Assembly (NCBI RefSeq): GCF_003721245.1
Contig: NZ_RIZG01000005.1
Coordinates: 124,001-188,000 of the forward strand
Length of the DNA: 64,000 nucleotides
Origin: Marinomonas hwangdonensis
GTDB lineage: Bacteria; Pseudomonadota; Gammaproteobacteria; Pseudomonadales; Marinomonadaceae
Direction of reading: 5' to 3'
Positions within the stretch are counted from its first letter, which is position 1, and each line of letters begins with the position of its first letter. The position numbers and the translations under genes are program-made. Below, in pieces: positions 34,339 to 42,886 of the stretch. The notes below the pieces were generated by a model. The model saw nothing but the letters and a program-made list of their open reading frames with translations, did not search any database and was not told the DNA's origin.

Positions 34339-35388
34339 ATGATCGCTATTCCCTTACCTTTTGTGATTGCCATGTTGTTATCTATGTTGGCGGTTTTGTT
34401 GTTTATTCGCCGAGAAGAAACCACGCCATCGGCGTTTGTTTTTATCGCGTTATGCGCTCTAACGATAACGGTCGTTGGCTTACGCTGGACGTTTGATTAT
34501 TCGTTATTTCGTTTAATTCAACCTATCTTGGCGTCTTGTATTCCCGTGACGGCCTGGTACTGTTTTTCGAGCGCTCACCAACGCTACAAACTTAAAGTGT
34601 GGCATTTATTGCCGCCTATTTTTGTCACCTTGGCGTCTTTTACCTATCCATTCTGGCGACCACCTTTGGACCCAGTTTTAACACTGCTTTATGTGGGTTA
34701 TGGCGTTGCGCTGATTCATGCGTCGTTTAAAGCATCGAACCTGCCTGAACAAGTTCGTTTATCCGATATCGACAACGCCTTAAAAGCCGAACGTATTGCG
34801 GGTGCCATGCTGTTAATATCCGCCATGATTGATGGCGCTTTGGCAGTCGATTTTTCTTTTTTTGCGGGCGAACATGCGCTGATAATCCTCTCTATTGGTC
34901 ATGCGGCATTACTGCCTATTCTGGCTATCAGTGTCATTATGATAAGCCTAAGTATCGCGCCCAGCGTTAACGAAGTGTCCGACCTAAATAAAAAAACACC
35001 GCTCGCAGAAGAATCAAAAGACAAGCCACAGCATCCGTTAACAGACGATGAAGTGAAAGACATAGTGCACAAAATAGACGTGCTGCTTAGCACCAAAGAA
35101 GTGTTTCTCGATCCAGACTTAACACTCGATAGACTCGCCAGAAAAGCCTGTATTCCAGCGCGTCAAATCTCCGCTGCCATCAACCAAGTTTACGGTCGCA
35201 ACATTTCACAAGTAGTGAACGAATATCGTATTGAACGAGCCAAAACACTGCTGCTCTCAACCGACAAAGCCATCACCCAAATTTATATGGATTCAGGCTT
35301 TCAGACGAAGTCTAACTTCCATCGAGAGTTTTCACGCGTAACACAACAGACACCGAGCGCCTTTCGGCGCGCGAGTATGAAGAGTTAA
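34339..35388 (+). CDS. membrane-anchored AraC-family regulator
   Basis: 349 residues from ATG at 34339 (GATGGAGCC upstream); GTG 21 bp earlier is possible. About 1-220 are seven hydrophobic helices with little extracellular mass; the C-terminal AraC domain has LDRLARKACIPARQISAAIN and ITQIYMDSGFQTKSNFHREF. Such hybrid proteins sense at the membrane and bind DNA directly. The gene converges with the hydrolase at 35385 (4-bp overlap), and a repeat is shared by both promoters. The signal sensed is unknown. Confidence 0.88.
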   Translation: MIAIPLPFVIAMLLSMLAVLLFIRREETTPSAFVFIALCALTITVVGLRWTFDYSLFRLIQPILASCIPVTAWYCFSSAHQRYKLKVWHLLPPIFVTLASFTYPFWRPPLDPVLTLLYVGYGVALIHASFKASNLPEQVRLSDIDNALKAERIAGAMLLISAMIDGALAVDFSFFAGEHALIILSIGHAALLPILAISVIMISLSIAPSVNEVSDLNKKTPLAEESKDKPQHPLTDDEVKDIVHKIDVLLSTKEVFLDPDLTLDRLARKACIPARQISAAINQVYGRNISQVVNEYRIERAKTLLLSTDKAITQIYMDSGFQTKSNFHREFSRVTQQTPSAFRRASMKS

Positions 35389-36401
35389 GACGTTTTGAGA
35401 AAGTGGATGATGTCTTGATACATCATTTGATGAAGTTCATCCCGAGATCGTTCATTACCGTCTTGGCAAACAATGCCATCGCCCGGTTCTTCCTCTTCTA
35501 TCATTTCAATGGCGCCGGGCTTGCAAAGCTGCATAAAGCTAAAGTGCGCCGCGTCTGGATAGACAATGTATTCACGATTATTTGAGGGGATATACTGCGC
35601 GAGAAAACCTGACTCTTCCGCTTGTGGTAAATCGCCAATATCGACACCCGCCGCAAGGATCAAGGTAGGAGTGGTTAAGGCCTGTAAACTCTGACGTGAC
35701 AAGCTTCGCGCCAAGCCCAAATCCAAAGAAATAACTCGCTTGATTCGCTCATCTTTTAAGCTGCCAGTTGGCTCGCCAGTTTGAGCTCGATCCAAACCCA
35801 ATTCAGCCGTCAAACCACACACACGGGGGCTGTCTTTAAAAGCACATTCTTGCTTTAGCTGATCACGATCAAATTGCGCGCCAGCAAGCTGCATCACAGT
35901 CCAACCGCCTAATGAATGGCCAATAGCGGTGATGTTGTCGGCACCGATATTTGACAGTAGATAAGACTCGTTTAAAAACCAATCTAACAAACGCGATATA
36001 TCCTTTGGACGTTGCCACCACTGAGTCGCCGCTTGCACGGAATGATCAAAAGAGGTGGTACCGGGATGATCAAGCGATGCCACAACAAAACCGTCTTGTG
36101 CCAACTTCGTGGCGAGCCAATTTTGATTACGCCAGTTGCCACGATAACCATGAGAAATCACTACTAGAGGAAACTTACCCGCCAGCGGCGTTCCAACTCG
36201 TACCACATCGGTTCCCAAAAACGCCGCATTTTCCGCGATTCTTTCAGTGGGAAATGTCGTCTGTGATGGGTACCAAACACTGGCTTTTAACGGCCTATCG
36301 CTTTCTGTGTACAATTGAACCTGATCAAACCCTACCGCATACGCCAAGGTATTCGTGGCCCAACAGGTAACCAATAAGATGAAACTCGCAAATCCTCTCA
36401 T
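35385..36401 (-). CDS. secreted alpha/beta hydrolase (dienelactone hydrolase/PAF-acetylhydrolase-like)
   Basis: 338 residues from ATG at 36401 (GAGGAG upstream); an ATG 39 bp earlier is less likely because signal peptide MRGFASFILLVTCWATNTLAYA starts here. The nucleophile elbow is GHSLGG, with His in HFSFMQL near the end (LYPDAAHFSFM-like). This matches the COG4188 group of predicted dienelactone hydrolases related to platelet-activating-factor acetylhydrolase. Substrate unknown. The repeat before it suggests control by the AraC protein next door. Confidence 0.85.
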   Translation of the reverse strand: MRGFASFILLVTCWATNTLAYAVGFDQVQLYTESDRPLKASVWYPSQTTFPTERIAENAAFLGTDVVRVGTPLAGKFPLVVISHGYRGNWRNQNWLATKLAQDGFVVASLDHPGTTSFDHSVQAATQWWQRPKDISRLLDWFLNESYLLSNIGADNITAIGHSLGGWTVMQLAGAQFDRDQLKQECAFKDSPRVCGLTAELGLDRAQTGEPTGSLKDERIKRVISLDLGLARSLSRQSLQALTTPTLILAAGVDIGDLPQAEESGFLAQYIPSNNREYIVYPDAAHFSFMQLCKPGAIEMIEEEEPGDGIVCQDGNERSRDELHQMMYQDIIHFLKTS

Positions 36402-36463
36402 GATGTCGCTCCTCTTCAAGGTACTTTTTAAAAAAGTCACTATGAAAGGAAAATATTGGCAAA

Positions 36464-36502
36464 GCGTCCTAAAACAGGATTGAGGACGTTATGAAACCGG
36501 AT
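36464..36502. repeat. 39-bp repeat, copy 2, before the hydrolase gene
   Basis: GCGTCCTAAAACAGG, then ATTGAGGACGTT and GAAACCGGAT. Same dyad arms CGTCCT/AGGACG as copy 1 at 34257; about six differences overall. It sits about 60 bp upstream of the hydrolase start codon. Confidence 0.7.
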
Positions 36503-36521
36503 AACTGTCTTCGAAATTAGG

Positions 36522-36803
36522 CAAACCGCAGTAAAGCGTGCTAATGAACAAGCGTTTGCTGCACTTAAAGGACGGATTGCTCTAGGTTCCGATGCGAACT
36601 TAACCATAGTCGACCTTAACGCTAAACGAGAAATCCGCAGCGATTGGATCGCTAGTGTCAGCGGTTGGACACCCTATCATGGCAAAACCATAACAGGCTG
36701 GCTAATTCATACCATAGTGGGCGGACAACTTGCCGTAGAAAATGAAAACTTGATTGGAAACCCCGTAGGGACAGTTATTCGCCTTATGCCCATGGTTTTG
36801 TAA
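36522..36803 (+). pseudogene. C-terminal remnant of a dihydroorotase/hydantoinase-like amidohydrolase
   Basis: A frame without a start ends with TAA at 36801-36803. It reads KGRIALGSDANLTIVDL, then SDWIASVSGWTPYHGKTITGW and the tail TVIRLMPMVL. These are the closing strand and loop of AllB/hydantoinase/dihydroorotase-like amidohydrolases, and G-S-D-A-N-L matches the usual GSDADL. The N-terminal metal-binding half is missing. It stands where ureide-pathway genes begin, so an ancestral enzyme of that pathway may have been lost. Confidence 0.7.
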
Positions 36804-36878
36804 TGTCGGTGGTTATTGCTTGGTAAACATTTATAATGAGTGCTGTTCCCATCTACGACGTTGCTAAAAGGTTTTCTA

Positions 36879-37706
36879 ATGGATAAAAACGCGCTGAATA
36901 CGTTAAAAACGCTGACTGGTAGCCACCTTTTCCGAGAGGCAACGACGGTGCCGATCGACGAAGACCGTTTTGTTCAATCTGAAGCCATAAAGCGAGAGTG
37001 GGAAGAAAACAACAAGTATTGCGGCTTAGGAAAGTTTGCGGCGATTGTGGCTTTGGGCTGCGTTATTATTCGGTTGTTAATGATTAATCCAAAGCCTTTA
37101 TTTGAGTTGGTCCCCATCTATGTATATTTAGGGGTGGTGGTTTCGATGGTGCTTGGGTATGTGGTTATTTTATTTTTCGCCTTGGCATTCGGTTTTAAAG
37201 CGCGCAAAGCGACACGGAAAAAATCCTTAAAAGCACACTTTGAGGCAAGTGGTGTGGCTTTTTTTGAGCGTCTTGACGATTTTTCCGTGCCAGCCATCAG
37301 GAAGGTCAATGAGGATGTACAACTCGCAAAAGAAGGCGATGCCGATGCACTTTATCGACTGTCTGAGACTTTATTGAGTGGTAAAGTACTCAAAGCGAAT
37401 TATAAAATGGCGGTTTCATTGGCCGCGCTGGCGGCGGAGTTAGGCAACAGCCGCGCGGGGCTGATTGTCGCAAAAGCGTTTAATCATGATCTCTATGAAA
37501 AGTTAAACCACCACCCTGATAACGCTAACGCCCGTGATATTCAAAAAGATCTCGCGCTCTATATCACCTGGCTTCAAAAAGCCTCGCAGCTTGGCTCTTA
37601 CGAAGCAACGAGACGATTAAAAGAAATGGGAACAAAAGCGACAGATAAGGTGACGCCCTGCTCGGCACAAGACGTGATTAATACCGTGCTCGACACAGAG
37701 CTATAG
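36879..37706 (+). CDS. membrane protein with Sel1/TPR-like repeats
   Basis: 275 residues from ATG at 36879 (weak RBS AAAAGG); the frame is open 39 bp further. Two membrane helices (about 50-70 and 80-110), then a basic stretch and a helical repeat region with AKEGDADALYRLSETLLSG and LAALAAELGNSRAGLIVAKAF, the A-G-x-A-x-A-x-x-x-L spacing of Sel1-like repeats. Function unknown. It converges with uraD by 6 bp (37701-37706). Confidence 0.65.
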   Translation: MDKNALNTLKTLTGSHLFREATTVPIDEDRFVQSEAIKREWEENNKYCGLGKFAAIVALGCVIIRLLMINPKPLFELVPIYVYLGVVVSMVLGYVVILFFALAFGFKARKATRKKSLKAHFEASGVAFFERLDDFSVPAIRKVNEDVQLAKEGDADALYRLSETLLSGKVLKANYKMAVSLAALAAELGNSRAGLIVAKAFNHDLYEKLNHHPDNANARDIQKDLALYITWLQKASQLGSYEATRRLKEMGTKATDKVTPCSAQDVINTVLDTEL

Positions 37707-38228
37707 CGACAAATCGGCCAGCCGAAAGGCGGCTATTTTATGCACTTCACTCATGGCTCGATCAAATTCAGTTTGCAAGTCGTTGGGCATTCTTGATTCA
37801 AAACCTGCCAGAATCTGCTCTTTAGTGGCCCCTTTAACGGCCATGATGAAAGGGAAACCAAACTTGCTATGGTATTGGTCGTTTAACTGCAAGAAGTAGG
37901 CGAGTTCTTCTTGCGAACACTGATCCAGCCCCGCCCCAGATTGTTCAGATTTTGATGCTGGCGTCAACGAACCAGACAACGCGGCTTTTCCTGCGAGATC
38001 AGGATGGGCGCGTAGTAGCAGCAATTTTTGTTCGTCGGTACTTTGGTCCACAATGCCGCGCATAGCGGTTTGAATCTTTTCCATGTCATTAAAATATTCA
38101 CTTGGATGCTCAGATTTCTGTCGCCATAATTGTTCTGCGACCCAAGATGAATGCTCGTAAACACTGGCGAACAAAGCAATGAACGCCGCTTCGTTCAGTT
38201 GACTACAGCTAACTGACGGATGGTGCAT
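37701..38228 (-). CDS. uraD: OHCU decarboxylase
   Basis: 175 residues from ATG at 38228 (GGAGT upstream); an earlier start overlies the promoter. 2-oxo-4-hydroxy-4-carboxy-5-ureidoimidazoline decarboxylase gives S-allantoin. The HPDLAGKAA motif with catalytic His, and the surrounding helical layout with SEQSGAG and YHSKFGFPFIMAVKG, are diagnostic. Divergent from uraH (160 bp between starts), forming steps 2 and 3 of urate breakdown with HpxO. Confidence 0.95.
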   Translation of the reverse strand: MHHPSVSCSQLNEAAFIALFASVYEHSSWVAEQLWRQKSEHPSEYFNDMEKIQTAMRGIVDQSTDEQKLLLLRAHPDLAGKAALSGSLTPASKSEQSGAGLDQCSQEELAYFLQLNDQYHSKFGFPFIMAVKGATKEQILAGFESRMPNDLQTEFDRAMSEVHKIAAFRLADLSL

Positions 38229-38388
38229 AATAGGACTCCAAATCCAGACGTTTTGCGCCACATAAACACATGGCATAAATATTGAACCCGATGAAAGCGT
38301 ATTCTTGAATACATTTCACTGGCTAACACGTTACTTGCAAAAAACAGGCAAGCTAAGCCATCTTTTTTATATTTTATAGGGTAAAACA

Positions 38389-38757
38389 ATGGGCTACTTA
38401 ACCACTCACATTTTAGACACTACCAAGGGCATCGCTGCAGCGGGCGTAAAAATACACCTTTATCAGCATGGCGCCGATGGCCAACGACGTCTTCTTCACA
38501 GCACTGTGTCCAATAACGATGGACGTTGCGATCAGCCCCTGTTGCAAGCGGATCTCTTCTCTGTGGGGGTTTATGAGCTGGAATTTGCCATTGATGAGTA
38601 TTTTTCTGCTACTGACCCTAAACAAGAACACGAGCCGTCGGCTCCCCACTTTTTAAACACTGTGGTGATTCGCTTTGGTATCAACGACGAAAACGCCCAT
38701 TACCATATTCCTCTGTTGGTCTCGCCTTACTCTTACAGCACCTATCGTGGCAGCTAA
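38389..38757 (+). CDS. uraH: 5-hydroxyisourate hydrolase (transthyretin-like)
   Basis: 122 residues, transthyretin fold. Starts LTTHILDTTKG with the active His, ends YHIPLLVSPYSYSTYRGS with the conserved YRGS tail. Hydrolyses 5-hydroxyisourate to OHCU. Next to uraD and upstream of hpxO. RBS not obvious in the AT-rich upstream region. Confidence 0.96.
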   Translation: MGYLTTHILDTTKGIAAAGVKIHLYQHGADGQRRLLHSTVSNNDGRCDQPLLQADLFSVGVYELEFAIDEYFSATDPKQEHEPSAPHFLNTVVIRFGINDENAHYHIPLLVSPYSYSTYRGS

Positions 38758-38853
38758 CAAGCTGTCATCAGACCATAGCCTAAGACGTGACGAGCCACAA
38801 TAGCGCAAAAAACCAACACGCTGCACCAAGATAATTCAATTTCTGTCCTATCG

Positions 38854-38888
38854 GTCAAAGTAAAAACTGTCTCGCTTTTTACTTTGAC
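38854..38888. repeat. perfect inverted repeat between uraH and hpxO
   Basis: GTCAAAGTAAAAA (38854-38866) and TTTTTACTTTGAC (38876-38888) form 13-bp arms over a 9-nt spacer. The low GC makes it a weak terminator; it could equally be an operator for hpxO, whose start is 150 bp further on. Confidence 0.6.
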
Positions 38889-39037
38889 GATGCTTCCATC
38901 AGTACAGCCTCCTAAAACAAAGGTTTCGCAGATTAAAATTCAGGTTCATTTGTTTCATGGCCTGTTTATTGCCTTTTACTCCATTAACAACATCCACAAA
39001 GCTCACAGCAACGAGCTCAGACATTCAGGAGTAAGGC

Positions 39038-40204
39038 ATGAAAGCACTCATTATCGGCGCGGGAATCGGTGGCATGTCAGCGGCGGCAGCGTTAAAACAA
39101 CAAGGCATCGAATGCGCTATTTTTGAAGCGGTAAAAGACATTAAACCTGTTGGCGCCGCATTGTCGATTTGGTCTAACGGTGTCAAATGTATGAATCATT
39201 TGGGCATGGGTAGCATCATGGACGAACTGGGGGGGCCTATGCACAACATGGCTTACCTCGATGGTTTAAGCGGAGCAGTGATGACGAAGTTTAGTCTCGC
39301 GCCTCTAGTGGAGGCCGTAGGTGAACGTCCCTGTCCTGTATCGCGCGCTGACTTACAAAGCCAGATGATCGATTGGTGGGGGCGCGACAGCATTCAGTTT
39401 GGTAAGCGCATAGAAAAAGTCGAACAAAGCGACACCGGCGTTACAGCGTATTTTACCGATGGCACTCAAGCATTTGGAGATTTTATGGTCGCCGCCGACG
39501 GCACACATTCAGCGGTGCGTGCTCATGTGCTGGGCTATCAAACGGAACGCCGCTACGCCGGTTATGTTAACTGGAACGGGCTAGTGGCCATAGACGAAAG
39601 CATTGCACCTGGCAACCAATGGACAACCTTTGTGGGTGAGGGCAAACGCGTTTCCATGATGCCAATTGCCGATGATCGCTTTTATTTCTTCTTTGATGTT
39701 CCACTGCCAACCGGACTGGCACAAGACAGAAGCACAGTCGTGAATGACCTGACCGGTTATTTTGCTGGCTGGGCTGAACCGGTACAAAAACTGATCGCAG
39801 CGATTGACCCCGACACCACAAACCGCATCGAGATCCACGACATCGAGCCGTTTGATACCTTGGTAAAAGGCAACATCGCCCTGCTTGGTGATGCCGCGCA
39901 CAGCACCACACCAGACATAGGCCAAGGCGGCTGTTCAGCACTGGAAGACGCCGTTGTCCTTGGGCAATGTTTTAGCGCGGAAGCGAAAAACGTATCAGGC
40001 ATGCTTGCGGCACTGAAAAACTACGAAGAAGCGCGCCGCCTTCGCGTCAAAGATTTGGTACTAAAAGCCCGCAAACGCTGCGACGTCACTCACGGCAAAA
40101 ACATGCAAGAAACCCAAGCATGGTACGACGAACTCAGACGCGAAACAGGCGAAAACATTATTGCCGGCTTACGTACCACCATCTTAGAAGGGCCTCTTGC
40201 GTAA
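39038..40204 (+). CDS. hpxO: FAD-dependent urate hydroxylase
   Basis: 388 residues. Class A flavin monooxygenase: GxGxxG at 7-12 (IIGAGIGGM), GDAAHSTTPDIGQG (about 284-297) and the DG motif near 153. Residues known to bind urate in Klebsiella HpxO fall at the same numbers: Arg204, Tyr216 and Asp293. It oxidises urate to 5-hydroxyisourate with NADH and O2, so no cofactor-free uricase is needed. Monocistronic at the end of the urate block. ATG has AGGAG upstream at 39028. Confidence 0.96.
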   Translation: MKALIIGAGIGGMSAAAALKQQGIECAIFEAVKDIKPVGAALSIWSNGVKCMNHLGMGSIMDELGGPMHNMAYLDGLSGAVMTKFSLAPLVEAVGERPCPVSRADLQSQMIDWWGRDSIQFGKRIEKVEQSDTGVTAYFTDGTQAFGDFMVAADGTHSAVRAHVLGYQTERRYAGYVNWNGLVAIDESIAPGNQWTTFVGEGKRVSMMPIADDRFYFFFDVPLPTGLAQDRSTVVNDLTGYFAGWAEPVQKLIAAIDPDTTNRIEIHDIEPFDTLVKGNIALLGDAAHSTTPDIGQGGCSALEDAVVLGQCFSAEAKNVSGMLAALKNYEEARRLRVKDLVLKARKRCDVTHGKNMQETQAWYDELRRETGENIIAGLRTTILEGPLA

Positions 40205-40227
40205 CTTGTACAATCGGCACCCTACTC

Positions 40228-41025
40228 TCACTGTTTAAACTGCCATTGTGGTAGTTGGGTGTCTGGGTGCGATAAACGAATAAGGTCGGCTTGATAAGTG
40301 GTTTCTATTTGGTTTCCTTTGCTGAGTTGACTCGGCGTGCCATTAAAAGTGACTCGACCTTTTTCTAGAAGAACCAGATTGTCACCATACAGGGCAGCAA
40401 GATTAATGTCGTGCAAGATACAGAAGATTCCCAGACCTTTTTGAGTGAGTGTTTTTAAGAGTCTTAATACCTTTTGTTGTTGATGAAGATCCAATGCAGA
40501 AATGGGTTCGTCTAAAAATAGGTATTTTGGCTCTTTCGTATATTTGTCTTGGTTTGAATTTGGGTCTGCATACAGCTGCACTAGGACTCTGGCGAGCTGA
40601 ATACGCTGTTGCTCACCACCCGACAAATTGGCGTAGCGGCGGGGCTCGGTGTCAGCCATGCCAACATCCATTAAGGTCTCATGTATTAAGGCATTGGCTT
40701 GTTGATCAGACAAAGACCATGGCGCGAGCCCTAGCGATACCACTTCTTTGACGGTAAGGGTAAATGGCATGTGTATCTGCTGGGTCAATACCGCGCGTTT
40801 TTTAGCTAGATCTGCCAATGACCAATCCGCCAAGGGTTTATTATCTAAGTGGATGTGTCCGTTATCGGCGTGAAGCGCTCCAGAACAGCATTTTAATAAG
40901 GTGGATTTTCCCGCGCCATTAGGGCCAAGAATGATGGTCAGTTGGCCCGGTTGGATAGACAAAGACACTTGATCCAATAGGGGTTTTCCAGATCGGCCGA
41001 GAGAAAGTTTGTTAACGGTTAACAT
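40228..41025 (-). CDS. hmuV: heme ABC transporter ATP-binding protein
   Basis: 265 residues from ATG at 41025, which overlaps the permease stop as TAATG; a 12-residue upstream extension is rejected. Walker A GPNGAGKST, signature LSGGEQQRIQLAR, Walker B LFLDEPISALD. HmuV group. Powers hemin import through HmuU; last gene of the operon. Confidence 0.93.
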   Translation of the reverse strand: MLTVNKLSLGRSGKPLLDQVSLSIQPGQLTIILGPNGAGKSTLLKCCSGALHADNGHIHLDNKPLADWSLADLAKKRAVLTQQIHMPFTLTVKEVVSLGLAPWSLSDQQANALIHETLMDVGMADTEPRRYANLSGGEQQRIQLARVLVQLYADPNSNQDKYTKEPKYLFLDEPISALDLHQQQKVLRLLKTLTQKGLGIFCILHDINLAALYGDNLVLLEKGRVTFNGTPSQLSKGNQIETTYQADLIRLSHPDTQLPQWQFKQ

Positions 41026-42047
41026 TAGCTGGTTGCTCGAATATTTTTTAACAGTAGCCATAAAAAGAATGGGCCGCCAAGTAGGCTGGTGACCAGACCG
41101 ACAGGCAATTCGGCTGGAATAACCAAGACTCTGGCGAAGGTATCTGCACTGGTGAGTAGGCTAGCGCCCAGTAACGCCGAACAGGGAATCACGATGCGGT
41201 TATCCGCGCCGAACATCATGCGAATTAAATGTGGCACCATGAGACCAATGAAACCAATCAGCCCGGTGAATGCCACGGTAACGCCGACACATAAGGCCAC
41301 AACGGCAATAAGTTTCACCTTAAAGCGTTCCACATCCAAACCCAAATAGCGGGCCTCTTCTTCCCCAAGTAATAGCAAATTCAGGTTTTTCGATTGACGC
41401 CAAACGTAGCAGAGCAAAGGCAGCAGAATGCTGGCGACAACGGCGACCTGTTCCCACCTTGCGCCACCTAAGTTACCCATTGCCCAAAACGTCAACGCGC
41501 GTAATTGTTCATCGTTGCTTAAATAAGTCAGCAAACCCGTTGCAGAACCAGACAGTGCATTGATAGCAATGCCCGCCAACAATAGATGCAAAACAGAGAC
41601 TTGGCATTTGTGTTTAGACAACTGGAAAATGAGCCAGCAGGTTAATACCGCCCCTAAAAACGCAGCGCCGCTCTGCATATAGGACTGCGCCCAAAGAGGT
41701 AAACTGCCCGAAAATGGGTTGAGAACAATCAAGATACCAACAAAGACAGAGGCGCCAGATGAGACCCCCAGCAACCCAGGGTCAGCCAGTGGATTACGAA
41801 ACAAGGCTTGCATTAATGCACCAGACACCGCCAATGCCGCGCCGACCAACACCGCCATGAGCAATCTAGGAAGCCGAACCGTCATGAGAATTTGCTTGTC
41901 TATCTCGCTCATAGAGGAAAAGAGTACGTCTTTCCAAGCGATCGAATACGCGCCCTGCGTTAAAGCGAATAACCCGACCAGACACAAAATAGCCATCAAC
42001 ATTGGATACGGGATATGAGAATATGAATGAGATTTCATGGCACCCAT
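41025..42047 (-). CDS. hmuU: heme ABC transporter permease (FecCD family)
   Basis: 340 residues with about ten helices. TVRLPRLLMAVLVGAALAVSGALMQ and ARYLGLDVERFKVK are FecCD-family marks, and GLIGFIGLMVPHL is the helix pair contacting the ATPase. Overlaps the binding-protein gene by 13 bp and hmuV by 1 bp. Inner membrane. Confidence 0.95.
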   Translation of the reverse strand: MGAMKSHSYSHIPYPMLMAILCLVGLFALTQGAYSIAWKDVLFSSMSEIDKQILMTVRLPRLLMAVLVGAALAVSGALMQALFRNPLADPGLLGVSSGASVFVGILIVLNPFSGSLPLWAQSYMQSGAAFLGAVLTCWLIFQLSKHKCQVSVLHLLLAGIAINALSGSATGLLTYLSNDEQLRALTFWAMGNLGGARWEQVAVVASILLPLLCYVWRQSKNLNLLLLGEEEARYLGLDVERFKVKLIAVVALCVGVTVAFTGLIGFIGLMVPHLIRMMFGADNRIVIPCSALLGASLLTSADTFARVLVIPAELPVGLVTSLLGGPFFLWLLLKNIRATS

Positions 42048-42886
42048 TCTTCAAGCTGATGATGCAGAGATTGGATTGCCTGCGGTGTCCTTGGCCCAAG
42101 TCCTAAAGCAAGCAAGGCGTCCAGTGATAGAAGACGTTGAGCTTTGCCAGCGGGCGTGGCGAGCATACCGGGCAATGACCAGATAGCGCGCTCTCCAACT
42201 TGGCTAAGACCTTGTTGCGTGACCACTATGGCGTCTGGCTGCGCCCGCAAAATGGCTTCGGGAGTTAACGTCTTAAAACCGTTTATGCTGCTAACTGCAT
42301 TGGTGGCCCCCGTGAGTCTAAACAAGGTGTCTGGGGCGGTATTCTTGCCAGCCACCATTGGCGCACCGCCTATTTGCAGTACAAAGAGTAAACGTGGTGG
42401 GCGTTGTTGCGCCCATTGTTCAGGTATCTTTAATTGATTAAACGCCTGTTCCACTTGGTGGACCACGCTTTTTCCTTTTACTTCTTGATTTAACGCCGTC
42501 GCCACTTGGGTGATTTTATCCAGTATGCCTTGTTGCGTATCGGGAGCCTCTATGGTCACTAGATTCATGCCCGTATCTTTTAGTTGTCGTAACACTGTGG
42601 CCGGCCCAGCGGCGGGGGTGATCAACAAGGTATCTGGGTGTACACTGAGCACGCCCTCTGCGGATAAGGTCCGTTGATAACCTACTTTAGGCATCTGATC
42701 CGCCGCCTCTGGATAAATACTGCTGGTATCACTGGCCACAAGTTGAGATTCGGCCTCTAGCAAGTAGACAATTTCGGTGATGGTACCGCCAATACTGACA
42801 ACCCGTTGTGCCGCATTCGCGCCGGTAGACATAAGCCCCGCCAACAAGGCTACCCATAAGACGCGAGAAATATGACTAGAGCGCAT
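42035..42886 (-). CDS. hmuT: periplasmic hemin-binding protein
   Basis: 283 residues. Signal peptide about 1-25 (LWVALLAGLMSTGANA). Typical helical-backbone heme-binding fold: RVVSIGGTITEIVYLL and DALLALGLGPRTPQAI. It would carry heme from the outer membrane receptor to HmuU/V. Confidence 0.93.
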   Translation of the reverse strand: MRSSHISRVLWVALLAGLMSTGANAAQRVVSIGGTITEIVYLLEAESQLVASDTSSIYPEAADQMPKVGYQRTLSAEGVLSVHPDTLLITPAAGPATVLRQLKDTGMNLVTIEAPDTQQGILDKITQVATALNQEVKGKSVVHQVEQAFNQLKIPEQWAQQRPPRLLFVLQIGGAPMVAGKNTAPDTLFRLTGATNAVSSINGFKTLTPEAILRAQPDAIVVTQQGLSQVGERAIWSLPGMLATPAGKAQRLLSLDALLALGLGPRTPQAIQSLHHQLEEWVP

